Part shown: positions 1 through 11,700 of the stretch, one piece after another
Layout of the letters: each line of letters starts with the position of its first letter
Position numbering within the stretch: the stretch's first letter is position 1
Assembly (NCBI RefSeq): GCF_950295315.1
Contig: NC_080171.1
Location: 31,426,361 to 31,490,360 of the forward strand
DNA: 64,000 nucleotides
Origin: Erinaceus europaeus
Taxonomy: Eukaryota; Chordata; Mammalia; Eulipotyphla; Erinaceidae
Reading direction: 5' to 3'
The notes under the pieces: model-generated
Seen by the model: only the letters and a program-made list of their open reading frames with translations
What the model was told of the DNA's origin: nothing
The model's database searches: none
Position numbers and translations under genes: made by a program

Positions 1-484
1 TGCAGATACCCTCTACTCAGACCCAAGCCCCCCCCCCTTTTTTTTTTGGAGTAAACTGAAAATACCAGCCAGCTACAACCTCATGCCTGAATTTTTGTCC
101 AATTAAGGCTTCCCTGTCCTCCCCCACTCAATAGTTCTCTATTTCTCCCTGCTCTCCCAAACCTAGACCTGTAATCCCCAGGGCCTGTAATTGTAAGGTA
201 AATGAAAGATATCACTAAGACCTCATACCTTTCAATCTTCTCTCAAGAGCTATTTCTTCTTTTTGATCATCCTATCCTTGTTTTTATGAAAGGGTCAAAC
301 CCATTTGAAGGATAGGGGGACGTTAAGACGGCTGGTCAGACTGAAAGAAAAGGGAAAAAAAGGCTAGCCATTTTAATAGAGTGATTTCATAGAAGGTGCC
401 AGCTAGGAGGACCCTCAGAGACCTCTCTAGGGGTTCAACCTGAGATAGGGAAAATTTAATAAGAGAACAGGAACTCCAGAGGCC
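1..484. other. Intergenic sequence, no feature recognised
   Basis: This stretch has a C-run followed by a T-run near 30-48 but no SINE, L1, LTR or coding signature that I can recognise. HNRNPK would be expected to the left from human synteny, but no exon is visible here. Confidence 0.5.
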
Positions 485-778
485 AGGAGGTGGCTTTTCT
501 GGTCAAGTGTACATATTACCATGCTCAAGGACCCCAGGTTCCATGCCCCACAGCCCCATCTGCAGAGGGGAAGCTTCATAAGTGATAAAGCAAGTACTAC
601 ATGTGTCTCTCTCTACCCCCTTCCCCTCTCAATTTCTCTCTCTTCTATCAAAGAGGAGGAGGAGGGGACCCACCTGAAAGGGGGACGCTTTACAAGCAGT
701 GAAGCAGTGCTGCAGTTTCTCCATCTTTCTCCCCTTCTCCTCTCATTCTGTCTCTATCCAAAATAAATGTATAAATTC
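485..778 (+). repeat. Type B tRNA-derived SINE with duplicated 3' half
   Basis: A degenerate type B head is followed by the usual CT-rich body. A second copy of the GGGGGACGCTTTACAAGCAG-to-CT-rich segment starts at about 676 and ends in TATCCAAAATAAATG, so the element carries an internal duplication or is two overlapping insertions. Confidence 0.65.
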
Positions 779-892
779 AAACCATGTGTTGACTAATTCT
801 GCTCTCTTACTTTGCTTTCAAATCCTGCTCTCTACCTTTGCTTCCTTTCACCTGAGAGCATTACCCTAGTGAATCACTGGCACATGAATTCC

Positions 893-1165
893 TTATTTGG
901 AGTCTGGTGGTGCACTTGATAAAAGACACATATCACCACAAGCAAGGAGCTGGGTTCAAGCCCCAGATTCCCACCTACTGGGTGGAGGGAGGGGAGCTTC
1001 ATAAGTATTGGAGCAGTGCTGCAAGTCTCTTTTGTCTCTTTGCCCACCCCTCTGTTTCTCATTCTCTATCAAAAGAGGAAAAGTGATCACCAGGAGTAGA
1101 GGAGATGTCATTCTGGCACTGAACCTCAATGGTGACAAAATACATACATACATATATACATACAA
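893..1165 (+). repeat. Type B/G SINE
   Basis: GAGTCTGGTGGTGCACTTG head, CT-rich body and a 3' end reading GGCACTGAACCTCAATGGTG, then an ATACATAC-rich tail and a T-run where the next element begins. Confidence 0.65.
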
Positions 1166-1180
1166 TTTCTTTTTTTTTTT

Positions 1181-1512
1181 TTTGCCTCCAGGGTTATTGT
1201 TGGGGTTTGGTGCCTGCACCACAAATCCACTGCTACTGAAGACTATTTTTTTCCTTTTTGTTGCCCCTGTTATTTTATTATTGTAAGGTAAATGTTATTG
1301 ATGTCATTGTTGTTGGATAGGACAGAGACAAATGGAGAGAGGAAAGGAAGACAAAGGGGGGAGAGAAAGATAGACACCTGCAGACCTGCTTCACCGCCTA
1401 TGAAGCGACTCCTCTGCAGGTGGGGAGCCAGGGCCTCAAACCAGGATCCTTCTACCAATCCTTGTGCTTTGCACCATGTGCACTTAACCCACTGAGCTGC
1501 CTCCCGACCCCC
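1181..1512 (-). repeat. Type A-long tRNA-derived SINE
   Basis: Read on the minus strand, it runs from a GGGTCGGGAGGCAGCTCAGTGG head near 1512 to the AATAACCCTGGAGGCAAA end near 1181. Full-length structure with CT-rich middle is present. Confidence 0.9.
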
Positions 1513-1534
1513 ATACATATGATTTTAAAAAAAT

Positions 1535-1794
1535 TAGTATTTATTTATTTTCCCTTTTGTTGCCCTTGTTTTATTGTTGTAGTTATTGATGTCATCGTTG
1601 GATAGGACAGAGAGACATGGAGAGAGGAGGGGAAGACAGAGGGAGAGAAAGGTAGACACCTGCAGACCTGCTTTACTGCCTGTGAAGCAACTCCCTTGCA
1701 GGTGGGGCGCCAGGGGCTCCAACTGGAATCCTCAAGCAGGTCCTTGTGCTTCGCACCACATGCACTTAACCTGCTGCGCTACCTCCTGTCTCCC
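1535..1794 (-). repeat. Type A SINE
   Basis: Reverse-oriented element ending at 1535 in the AATAAATA tail, with the CAGGTGGGG...TCCTTGTGC head region near 1700-1790. Confidence 0.88.
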
Positions 1795-1944
1795 ATACAT
1801 AGGATTTCTAACTCAGGCTTCCCTTTTAGGGACTTGATGTAAGACTTGATCAATCTAGAGGTAGAACAGAAATTTATATTATCCAGACATCTGTGGCTTT
1901 AGTTTTTGTTTTGTTTTGTTTTGTTTTAATGTTTATTTTAATAT

Positions 1945-2208
1945 ATTTTTATTTATTCCCTTTTGCTGCCCTTGTTTTTTATTGTTGTAGTTATTATTGT
2001 TGTCGTCATTGTTGGATAGGACAGACAGAAATGGAGAGAGGAGGGGAAGACAGAGAAGGGGAGAGAAAGACACCTGCAGACCTGCTTCACCACCTGTGAA
2101 GCGAACTCCCCTGCAGGTGGGGAGCCGGGGCTCGAACCAGGATCTTTATGCCAGTCCTTGTGTTTTGCGCTACGTGCACTTAACCCGCTGCGCTACTGCC
2201 CGACTCCC
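1945..2208 (-). repeat. Type A SINE
   Basis: Reverse-oriented full-length copy; the head GGGAGTCGGGCAGTAGCGCAG lies at the right end (2208) and the AAATAAATA tail at the left. Confidence 0.9.
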
Positions 2209-2222
2209 GGCTTTAGTTTTTA

Positions 2223-2343
2223 AATATTTATTTATTTGAGGAAGAATCAGATCTTCACTCCAGCACATGAGATAAGAAGGATTAAACTCAGGGCCTCATA
2301 CTTGAGAATCCAGTACTTTATTCACTGCACCACCTCCCAGGCC
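2223..2343 (-). repeat. Type C SINE
   Basis: Short reverse element with TTTATTCACTGCACCACCTC near its 5' end and a TATTTATTTATTT tail. It abuts the previous type A copy. Confidence 0.8.
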
Positions 2344-2404
2344 TTGACTTTGGTTTTTAATAAGCAGAGAGGTATGAAACTATCTCCTGAGAAAGGGATG
2401 AGGA

Positions 2405-2667
2405 AATTTATTTATTTATTACCATATTTATTGAGTCACCAGGTTTATTGCTGGGGCTGAGTGCCTGCATGATATGATGGATTTATTGCTCCCAGCAGCC
2501 TCCACTTCTTTTATTTTTTTCTTCTTCTTCTTCCTTCCTTCCTTTTATCAAGACACAGAGAGAAGAGAGAAAGAGGCCATAGCACCAAAGTTTCCTTCAG
2601 TGTGGTGGGAGTCAGACTCAAACCTGGGTCATGCACACTACCCAAATGAATTATTTCACCAGCCCCT
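2405..2667 (-). repeat. Type E (older) SINE
   Basis: Reverse element with the phrase CAAACCTGGGTCATGCACAC and TTATTTCACCAGCCCC at its 5' end; interior is diverged and includes a CTT/CCTT-rich tract near 2520-2545. Confidence 0.6.
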
Positions 2668-2681
2668 TTACTTTCTTTTAA

Positions 2682-3180
2682 AAAAAATTTTATTTATAAA
2701 AAGGAAACACTGACAAAAACCATAAGATAAGAGAGGTACAACTCCACACAATTCCCACCACCAGAATTCCATATCCCATCCCCTCCCCTGATAGCTTTCC
2801 TATTCTTTGTCCCTCTGGGAGTATGGATCAAGGGACATTCTGGGGTACAGAAGGTAGAAGGTCTGGCTTCTGTAATTGCTTCCCCACTGAGCATGGGCAT
2901 TGACAGGTCGACTCATACTCCCAGCCTGTCTCTCTCTTTCCCTGGTGGGGCAGGGCTCTGGGAAAGCGGAGCTCCAGGACACATTGGTGGGGTCGTCTGC
3001 CCAGGGAGGGCCATTTGGCATCATGTTAGCATCTGGAACCTGGTGGCTGAAAGAAGAATTAAGATATAAAGCCAAACAAATTGTTGACTAATCATGAACC
3101 AAGAGCTGGAATATTACAGATGAAGATTTGGGGATCTCTGTTTTGTAGATAGTTAGTAGGCCTATTTTAGTTATATTCCA
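2682..3180 (-). mobile_element. L1 3' UTR fragment, older L1 lineage
   Basis: On the minus strand this matches the 3' UTR that follows ORF2-like sequence at about 24490-25326: the GCAATTACAGAAGCCAGACC segment, the ATAGGAAAGCTATCAGGGGA segment and a short A-rich 3' end near 2690. No coding capacity. Confidence 0.8.
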
Positions 3181-3208
3181 AAGATCCCATAATAGAGACA
3201 GAGAAATA

Positions 3209-3251
<43 letters not shown>

Positions 3252-3335
3252 AGCACTGCTCCACATTTGCAGTCCACAGTCCCTGCAAATGGGGACTGGG
3301 GACTTGAATCCATACCCTTGTGCATGGAGGAACAT
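3181..3335 (-). repeat. Type B SINE fragment with (GA)n tract
   Basis: Reverse type B body interrupted by a perfect GA dinucleotide run at about 3210-3246, followed by a head-proximal CAAATGGGGACTGGGGACTT segment. Confidence 0.65.
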
Positions 3336-3343
3336 TTCTTCTT

Positions 3344-3630
3344 CATCATCACATTATCATCATCATCATCATGGTGGTACAGGGGATTGAACCTAGGACT
3401 TTGAAGCCTCAGGCATGAAAGTCTTTTTGTGCTATTTCCCCTGCCCAGGGGAACATTTTTAAAGATTTAGATAGTATATGTAAGAGAATGGTGGAAAAGA
3501 GAGAGAGAGAAGAGAGAGAGAAAGAGGAGTCAGAGTGCCATCTGACCCATGTAGCACTGAGGATTAAGTCAGAAACCCCAGATATACAGATATGAATACC
3601 ACAATTTGAACTGTTTTCCAGCCACAGAGG
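3344..3630 (-). repeat. Type D SINE followed by a degenerate type C-like SINE
   Basis: 3344-3449 reads as a reverse type D element (GGGGATTGAACCTAGGACTT, CAGGCATGAAAGTC). 3455-3630 is a much older reverse element with a GAGAGAAAGAGG tract and weak type C similarity. Confidence 0.6.
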
Positions 3631-3654
3631 TGAGAGTTCTTCATTTTTTTTAAT

Positions 3655-3931
3655 TAATTTTTTTAAATATTTACTTATTTCCTTTTGTTGCCCTTGTTAT
3701 ATTGTTGTGGTTATTCTTATTGTCATCGTTGTTGGATAGGACAGAGAGAAATGGAGAGAGGAGGGGAAGACAGAGAGGGGGAGAGAAAGACAGACACCTA
3801 CAGACCTGCTCCACCGCTTGTGAAGTGACTCCCCTGCAGGTGGGGAGTCGGGGTGAGAACCAGGTTCCTTATTCTGGTCCTTGTGCTTTGCACCACCTGC
3901 ATTTAACCCACTGCACTACCGCCCAGCTCCC
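3655..3931 (-). repeat. Type A SINE
   Basis: Reverse full-length copy; GGGAGCTGGGCGGTAGTGCAG head at the right end and the CAACAAAAGGAAATAAGTAA end at the left. Confidence 0.9.
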
Positions 3932-4330
3932 TAACTTAGGTCTTTTTCCACCATTGTGCAATGGGACCCCAGAGCCCTCTCCACCCTCTCCCATCCTTTC
4001 CTTCTCCAGAGACCTTTGCTTTGGTGCAATACACTATTATCATCATTATTGTTGTTGTCATCAACACCATAATCATTATTAATTTTTTCAGCATCAGAGC
4101 CTCACATGTGTATGAATCTGTTGCCCCAGGGGGGCAACTTTTTGTTTCAGCTAAAGAGACAAAGACAGAACTGGGAGAGAGAAATATCACTCCACAATCT
4201 GTAGAGCCTCTTCCTGTGTCATCCATGGTGTTCCCCTGTGGTAACTAACCTTGACCCCAGGTCCTCATATTAGGTAAAGGTGCAATGCACCAGATGACAT
4301 AACTTCTGGCTCCTAAAGAAGTCTCCCCCA
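3932..4330. repeat. Old interspersed repeat remnants
   Basis: 3932-4030 (CTAACTTAGG...CACCATTGTGC) resembles 35640-35760 in wording and order, so it belongs to an unnamed dispersed repeat. 4080-4300 has E-like features (CACATG, TTTGTTTCAG, GACCCCAGG) but is too decayed to class. Confidence 0.4.
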
Positions 4331-4638
4331 GGGGCCGGGTGGTAGCACAGTGGGTTAAGCGCACATGGCACAAAGCACATAGAAGGATCCAGGTTCGAGC
4401 CCCTAGCTCCCCACCTGCAGGGGGGGAGCTCGCTTCACAGGTGGTAAAGCAGGTCTATAGGTATCTGTCTGTCTCTTCCCCCTCTCTCAATTTCTCTCTG
4501 TCCAATCCAACAACAACAACAATAATAACAATAACTACAACAAAGGCAACAAAAGTGGGGAAAAATGGCCCCTAGGAGCAGTGGATTCATAGTGCAGGCA
4601 TCAATCCCCAGCAATAACCTTGGAGGCAAAAAAAAAGG
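4331..4638 (+). repeat. Type A-long SINE
   Basis: Forward copy with GGGGCCGGGTGGTAGCACAG head and the AATAACCTTGGAGGCAAAA end followed by an A-run. Confidence 0.92.
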
Positions 4639-4656
4639 TTGCTGAATTCATCTATA

Positions 4657-4873
4657 GACCCTGGTTCAAGCCCCCGGCTCCCCACCTGCAGGGGAGCCGC
4701 TTCAGAGGCAGTGAAGCAGGTCTGCAGGTGTCTTTCTCTCCTCCTCTCTGTCTTCCCCTCCTCTCTCCATTTCTCTCTGTCCTATCCAACAACGACATCA
4801 ATAACCATAACAATAATAATAACTACAACAATATAACAAGGGCAACAAAAGGGTATAAATAAATATTTTTTAA
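4657..4873 (+). repeat. Type A SINE, 5' truncated
   Basis: Begins at the B-box region (CCTGGTTCAAGCCC), lacking the A-box half of the tRNA-like head; complete 3' end with ATAAATAAATA tail. Confidence 0.88.
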
Positions 4874-4887
4874 AAAGTGAAATAATT

Positions 4888-5165
4888 GGGGAGTTGGGAG
4901 TAGTGCAGCAGGTTAAACTTAGGTGGTGCAAAGCACAATGACCAGCTTAAGGATCCCAGTTCCAGCCCCCAGCCCCCCACCTGCAGGGGAGTCGCGGAGT
5001 CGCTTCACAAGTGGTGAAGCAGGTCTGTAGGTGTCTTTCTCTCCCCTTCTCTGTTTTCCCCTCCTCCATCTCTGTCCTATCCAACAACAACAACAATAAT
5101 AACTACAACAATAAACCAACAAGGGCAAAAAAAGGGAATAAATAATTAAATACATATTTTTTAAA
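4888..5165 (+). repeat. Type A SINE
   Basis: Forward full-length copy with GGGGAGTTGGGAGTAGTGCAG head and AATAAATAATTAAATAC tail. Confidence 0.9.
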
Positions 5166-5167
5166 AA

Positions 5168-5390
5168 AAGATCCCAGTTTGAGCCCTTGGCTCCCCACCT
5201 GCAGGGGAGTCGCTTCACAAGCAGTGAAGCAGGTCTGCAAGTGTCTATCTTTCTCTCTCCCTCTCTGTCTTCCCCTCCTCTATCCATTTCTCTCTGTTCC
5301 TATCCAACAACAATGACATCAACAGCAATAACAATGATAATTAAAACAACAAGGGCAACAAAAAGAAAAATAAATAAAATAATAAAGGTA
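5168..5390 (+). repeat. Type A SINE, 5' truncated
   Basis: Starts at AAGATCCCAGTTTGAGCCC; third forward type A copy in a row here. Confidence 0.88.
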
Positions 5391-5835
5391 AAAAATTACT
5401 TGCATGTTGAACAGTCACAGGAATGAACTATGATGGTCCCTTTGCTCAACAACACATTGATTTCTGTTTTCTAATAGTACCTAGATTTCCTTTTTGGAGT
5501 GATTCTCTCCTACTTAGATGCAGACAGTGAGGTTAACATCCTAGTCCTCAGAGATAATTTATTACCCAAGAGGGTGGATACTTGCCCCATATTTGCCAGT
5601 CAGACTCTGTCCTGGGAGTTTGAATCTTGGGCAGAATGATGTAAGCAAGTTGTAACAATCATAATTTTTTTCAGCAGCATTATAGAAGAGAACTTTGGGT
5701 AACTTATGCTCTCTGTATTCTCTGCCTGATTTCTGTTTAAAGATCCAGCTCTCCAGCCTTCCCTTCTATCCTGTGAACTTTATAACTTTTCAAAAAAATT
5801 ACTTTGAGGCCTGACAGCATAGTGATTATGTAAAA
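5391..5835. other. Intergenic sequence, no feature recognised
   Basis: About 440 bases with ordinary composition and no repeat wording shared with the rest of the window. Confidence 0.5.
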
Positions 5836-6221
5836 AAGGTTTATTTATTTATTTATTTATTTTATTACCAGAGCACTGTTCAGCTCTGGCTTATGGTGGT
5901 ACAGGGGATTGAACCTGGGATTTGGAGCCTCAGGCATGAGAGTTTGTTTGCATAACCATTATGCTATCTACCCTCCACCCTCTGCCCTATTTTATTTATC
6001 TTTTTTAATATTTATTTACTTATTTTGAATAGAGACAGATAAGTTGAAAGAGGAGAAAGAGAGAGAGAGAGAGAGAAGTAAGGGAAAAGAGAGAGAAAGA
6101 CTGAGACCTGTAACAGTTTCACCTCTGTGAACCTTCCCCCTTGCAGCTGGAGACGGGGCTTGAACCTGCATCCTTGCCCATTGTAATGTGTATACTTTAT
6201 CAGGTGTGCTACCCAGTCCCT
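5836..6221 (-). repeat. Type D SINE (5836-5978) and type B SINE (6003-6221)
   Basis: The first has CCAGAGCACTGTTCAGCTCT and CTATCTACCCTCCACCC; the second has the ACCTGTAACAGTTTCACC body and a TGTGCTACCCAGTCCC 5' end. Both are in reverse orientation. Confidence 0.8.
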
Positions 6222-6270
6222 GCTTTCATATCTGAGGCTCTGAGGCCCCAGGTTCCCACCACCATATACC

Positions 6271-6432
6271 AGGGATAATACAGGTCCATGAAAGATGATG
6301 AATGACATAGTGGGGGTTGTATTATTAAATGGGAATCTGGGGAATGTTATGCATGTACAAACTATTGTATTTACTGTTGAATGTAAAGCATTAATTCCCC
6401 AATAAAGAAATAAATTATTTTAAAAAAAAAAG
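6271..6432 (+). mobile_element. L1 3' end, younger lineage
   Basis: GGTCCATGAAAGATGATGAA through CCCAATAAAGAAATAAATT plus A-tail. The same 3' end closes the L1 at 22014-23199 and occurs inverted at 17767-17932. Only the last ~160 bases were inserted. The sequence just to the left (6222-6270) reads like a type D SINE fragment. Confidence 0.85.
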
Positions 6433-6667
6433 AATGATAGGAAACCTGGGAGTTATTCAAAGTCCAGATTCAAGCCCTGGAAGCTCAGCCTGGGCACCTC
6501 CTATGTGTAGCATTGCATAAAGGAGACTGTGAAGGAGGTGGAGCTGGACTTTATACTTGAGTCAAGGAAGCAGTGATTGTTTGTGACTTATCCCAAAACC
6601 TCAGTCATTCAGTCAGTGTTTCTAAACTTGATAAGATTTTTTGCTGAAAAACAAAAGACACTGACTC

Positions 6668-7060
6668 TAAAAGGATCAAGAGCACACTCAGTGAAATACA
6701 CATGTTACCATTGCATAAAGATCAGATTCAAGCCTCTGATCGACCCAGTTGGGGGGGGGGGTCTTTCACAAACAGCAGTGGAGTAATGCTGTGGGTGTCT
6801 CTCCTCTCTCTTTCTGTTTGTTGCCCTCTATCAAAAAAGAAAAGAAGAAGAAAAAAAAGAGGAAATGGGTAGATGGCGGTATACCCTGTAGAGCACACAT
6901 GTTATAGTGCTCAAGGATCCAGGTTCAAGTCCCTGGTTCCTGCTTGCAAGGTGTGAAGCTTTACAAGCAGCAAAACACAGTCCTCCCTCTCTCCCTCTCC
7001 ACTATCTCCCCCTCTCCTTTCAATTTCTCTCTGTATCCTAAAATTAAAAAAATATATATA
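6668..7060 (+). repeat. Two type B SINEs in tandem
   Basis: 6668-6860 has a G-run (G10 near 6752) and an A/G-rich tail; 6864-7060 follows directly with a GTAGATGGCGGTATACCC head. Both are old. Confidence 0.65.
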
Positions 7061-7062
7061 TA

Positions 7063-7220
7063 TAATTATTTATTTATTTATTTATTTATTAATGAGAGGG
7101 ATAGGAGGAGAGAGAGAAAGAACCAGATATCACTCTGGTACATGTGCTGCCGGGGATTGAACTCGGGACCTCATAGTTTGAGAATCCAACACTTTATCCA
7201 CTGCGCCACCTCCCAGACCA
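7063..7220 (-). repeat. Type C SINE
   Basis: Reverse element with TTATTTATTTATTAATGAG tail and the CACTGCGCCACCTCCCAGAC head end. Confidence 0.88.
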
Positions 7221-7244
7221 ATAAAATTTAAAAAATTAAATAAT

Positions 7245-7540
7245 AGGGAGTCAGGAGGTAGCGTAGCAAGTTAAGTGCATGTGGCGCGAAGCGCAACGAC
7301 CATCGCAAGAATCTGGGTTCAAGCCTCCGGCTACCTACCTGCAGGGGAGTTGCTTCACAGGTAGTGAAGCAGATCTGCAGGTGTCTGTCTTTCTCTCCCC
7401 CTCTTTATCTTCCCCTCCTGTCTCCATTTCTCTCTGTCCTGTCCTACCCAACAAAGATGACATCAACAACAGTGATAATTACAACAACAATATAAAACAA
7501 GGGCAACAAAAGTGAAAATAAATAAATAAATATAATAATA
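7245..7540 (+). repeat. Type A SINE
   Basis: Forward copy with GGGAGTCAGGAGGTAGCGTAG head and AATAAATAAATAT tail running into a TATA dinucleotide tract at about 7530-7550. Confidence 0.9.
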
Positions 7541-7552
7541 TATATATATATT

Positions 7553-8372
7553 TGCCTCCAGGGTTATAGCTGGGGCCCGGTGCCTGCACCACAAATCCAC
7601 TACTCCTGGAGGCTATTTTTTCCCCATTTGGTTGCCTGTTGGTATGCATGAGACCCCTTTTGTTTCATTTGGTTTAAATCCCCCCTGCTTAACACTATTC
7701 TATTTACATAACCACTTCATTCTATTTACATAACCGCTGTTAACAAGCACCTCCCTCCAGGGCATTGGTTCAATCCCCACTGTTTCATGATATGTTTTTG
7801 CTCCACCCCCCCTCCTTGTCACACCCTGATCCCTTCTTTATCACACCCTGATTTTCACCAGTCACTTTTCTCTCCACCCTCTCTATGTCACATCCTGTTT
7901 CCACCCTACTTGGGAAGTATATATAAAGACAGCATTGTGAGTTTTAGAGTACTGTACTGTACCTTGAGTTTAGCTTAGCTCATCTTAGATTGTGCTGCAT
8001 CCTGCATGAATAAAGAGATACTGCATACAACCCAGCCATGAGTCCCGGGTCGTCTGTTACCGGCCCGTGAAGCCAGCCCGGCGAAAACAACCTAACCCAT
8101 CAAAAACAACAGTTGCCCTTGTTGTTTTATCGTCGTTGTGGTTATTATTGTTGTTATTGATGTCATTGTTGTTGGATAGGACAGAGAGAAATGGAGAGAG
8201 GAGGGGAAGATAGAGAGGGGAAGAGAAAGATCGACACCTGCAAACCTGCTTCACTACTCGTGAAGCGACTGCCCTACAGGTGGGGATCCGGGGCTCCAGC
8301 CCAGATCCTTATGCTGGTCCTTGGCTTTGCACCATGTGCGCTTAACTCGCTGTGCTAAGGCCCGGCCCCCTT
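7553..8372 (-). repeat. Type A-long SINE split by a solo LTR
   Basis: The 3' end of a reverse A-long SINE (7553-7636) is separated from its body and head (8112-8372) by the LTR at 7637-8111. Removing the LTR and one GTTGCC copy restores an uninterrupted SINE. Confidence 0.92.
7637..8111 (+). mobile_element. Solo LTR, class II-like endogenous retrovirus (LTR family 1)
   Basis: The element starts TGTTGG, ends AACAACA and is flanked by a 6-bp target-site duplication GTTGCC (7631-7636 and 8112-8117). It holds a TATA box (about 7918-7927) and an AATAAA signal (8009-8014) in the expected order, so it is a promoter-bearing LTR on the plus strand. No internal retroviral sequence adjoins it, hence a solo LTR left by recombination. 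A 6-bp duplication is typical of ERV2/ERVK-type elements; this class call is an inference. A second copy is at 40301-40756. Confidence 0.9.
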
Positions 8373-8411
8373 AAATAATTATTTTTACCTAACACTTAAC
8401 AATCAACAAAA

Positions 8412-8707
8412 TGGGAGTTGGGCTGTAGCGCAGCGGGTTAAGCGCAGGTGGCACAAAGCACAAGGACCGGCATAAGGATCCCGGTTTGAACCCGGCTCCC
8501 CACCTGCAAGGGAGTCGCTTCACAGGCGGTGAAGCAGGTCTGCAGGTGTCTATCCTTCTCTCCTCCTCTCTATCTTCCCCTCCTCTCTCCATTTCTCTCT
8601 GTCCTATCCAACAATGACGACAACAACAATAATAACTACAACAATAAAAAAAAAAAAAACAAGGGCAACAAAAGGAAATAAATAAATAAATAAATATTAA
8701 AAAAAAA
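8412..8707 (+). repeat. Type A SINE inserted in the L1
   Basis: Full-length copy flanked by a perfect 14-bp target-site duplication AACAATCAACAAAA (8398-8411 and 8708-8721). The duplicated sequence is L1 ORF2 DNA, so this SINE is younger than the L1. Confidence 0.95.
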
Positions 8708-8740
8708 AACAATCAACAAAAGATTAGTAACAGTCCCAAA

Positions 8741-11700
8741 ATGTGGAAGCTCAACAGTACACTTCTTAACAACTTCTGGGTCAAAGAGGAAATCAAGGAA
8801 GAAATCAAAATGTTTCGAGAGTTCAATGGAAATGAAGACAGAAGCTATCAAAATATTTGGGACACAGCTAAAGCAGTCCTAAGAGGGAAGTTCATAGCTA
8901 TACAAGCACACATTAGGAAACAAGAAAAGGCACAAATAAACAGCCTGATTGCACATCTTAAAGACCTAGAAGAAGAACAACAAAGGAATCCTAAAGCAAC
9001 CAGAAGGGCAGAAATCACTAAAGTTAGGGCAGAAATAAATAACATTGAGAATAGGAAAACCATACAAAAGATCAATAAAAGTAAATGTTGGTTCTTTGAA
9101 AGAGTAAACAAAATTGACAAACCTTTAGCCAGACTCACAAAACAAAAAAGGGAGAAGACCCAAATAAATCGGATAGTAAATGAAAGAGGAGAAATCACAA
9201 CAGACACTGCAGAAATTCAACATATCATGCAAGACTTCTATGAACAACTATATGCCACCAAGCTAGAGAACCTGGAAGAAATGAATGATTTCCTAGATAC
9301 CTACCAACTTCCAAAACTAAGTAAAGAGGAAGTGGATAACATGAACAGGCCCATCACAGCTAATGAAATTGAAACAGTTATCAAAAATCTTCCCCAAAAT
9401 AAAAGTCCTGGACCAGATGGTTTTACAAATGAATTCTACAACACTTTCAAAGAAGAACTAATACCTCTACTTTTAAAAGTCTTCCAGAAGATTGAAGACA
9501 CTGGAATATTCCCTGCCAGCTTCTATGAAGCCAACATCACCCTGATACCAAAAGCAGACAGGGACACAACCAAAAAAGAAAACTACAGACCAATATCTCT
9601 GATGAACATAGATGTGAAAATATTGAACAAAATTCTAGCCAACCGGATACAGCAGTATATCAAAAAGATTGTTCATCATGACCAAGTGGGGTTTATCCCA
9701 GGCATGCAAGGTTGGTTTAATATACGTAAATCAATCAATGTGATCCACCACATCAACAAAAGCAAGACCAAAAACCACATGGTCATATCAATAGATGCAG
9801 AGAAAGCCTTTGACAAAATACAACATCCCTTTATGATCAAAACACTACAAAAATGGGAATAGATGGAAAATTCCTGAAGATAGTGGAGTCTATATATAGC
9901 AAACCTACAGCCAACATCATACTCAATGGTGAAAAACTGGAAGCATTTCCCCTCAGATCAGGTACTAGGCAGGGCTGCCCACTATCACCATTACTATTCA
10001 ACATAGTGTTGGAAGTTCTTGCCATAGCAATCAGGCAGGAGCAAGGAATTAAAGGCATACAGATTGGAAGAGAAGAAGTCAAACTCTCCTTATTTGCAGA
10101 TGACATGATAGTATACATGGAAAAACCTAAGGAATCCAGCAAGAAGCTTTTGGAAATCATCAGGCAATACAGTAATGTGTCAGGCTATAAAATTAACATT
10201 CAAAAGTCAGTGGCATTCCTCTATGCAAACACTAAGTTAGAAGAAATTGAAATCCAGAAATCAGTTCCTTTTTCTATAGCAACAAAAACAATAAAATATC
10301 TAGGAGTAAACCTAACCAAAGAAGTGAAAGACTTGTATACTGAAAATTATGAGTCACTACTGAAAGAAATTGAAAAAGACACAAAGAAGTGGAAAGATAT
10401 TCCGTGTTCATGGGTTGGAAGAATTAACATCATCAAAATGAATATATTACCCAGAGCCATCTACAAATTTAATGCTATCCCCATCAAGATCCCAAGCACA
10501 TTTTTTAGGAGAAAAGAACAAATGCTACAAATGTTTATCTGGAACCAGAAAAGACCTAGAATTGCCAAAACAATCTTGAGAAAAAAGAACAGAACCGGAG
10601 GCATCACACTGCCAGATCTCAAACTGTATTATAGGGCCATTGTCATCAAAACTGCTTGGTACTGGAACATGAACAGACACACTGACCAGTGGAATAGAAT
10701 TGAGAGCCCAGAAATGAGGCCCCACACGTATGGACATCTAATCTTTGACAAAGGGGCCCAGACTATTAAATGGGGAAAGCAGAGTCTCTTCAACAAATGG
10801 TGTTGGAAACAATGGGTTGAAACATGCAGAAGAATGAAACTGAATCACTGTATTTCACCAAATACAAAAGTAAATTCCAAGTGGATCAAGGACTTGGATG
10901 TTAGACCAGAAACTATCAGATACTTAGAGGAAAATATTGGCATAACTTTTTTCCGCATAAATTTTAAAGACATTTTCAATGAAACGAATCCAATTACAAG
11001 GAAGACTAAGGCAAGTGTAAATCTATGGGACTACATCAAATTAAAAAGTTTCTTCACAGCAAAAGAAATCACTACCCAAACCAAGAGACCCCTCACAGAA
11101 TGGGAGAAGATCTTTACATGCCATACATCAGATAAGAGTTTAATAACCAACATATATAAAGAGCTTGCCAGACTCAACAACAAGACAACAAATAACCCCA
11201 TCCAAAAATGGGGGGAGGACTTGGACAGAATATTCACCACAGAAGAGATCCAAAAGGCCGAGAAACACATGAAAAAATGCTCCAAGTCTCTGATTGTCAG
11301 AGAAATGCAAATCAAGACAACAATGAGATATCACTTCACTCCTGTGAAAATGTCACACATCAGAAAAGGTAACAGCAGCAAATGCTGGAGAGGGTGTGGG
11401 GTCAAAGGAACCCTCCTGCACTGCTGGTGGGAATGTCAGTTGGTCCAACCTCTGTGGAGAACAGTCTGGAGAACTCTCAGAAGGCTAGAAATGGACCTAC
11501 CCTATGACCCTGCAATTCCCCTCCTGGGGATATATCCTAAGGAACCCAACACATCCATCCAAAAAGATCTGTGTACACATATGTTCTTGGCAGCACAATT
11601 TGTAATAGCCAAAACCTGGAAGCAACCCAGGCGTCCAACAACAGATGAGTGGCTGAGCAAGTTGTGGTATATATATACAATGGAATACTACTCAGCTGTA

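Noticed and set aside
1..484. Possible HNRNPK exon or 3' UTR
   Set aside because: Expected from synteny, but no coding similarity or recognisable UTR sequence was seen; left unassigned.
4331..4420. tRNA gene-like A and B boxes in SINE heads
   Set aside because: The heads are tRNA-derived and could bind RNA polymerase III factors, but they lack a proper cloverleaf with anticodon stem and are repeated many times; they are SINE promoters, not tRNA genes.
7553..8117. A provirus at 7.6-8.1 kb
   Set aside because: Only one LTR is present and the flanking duplication lies directly at both its ends, so no internal region remains.
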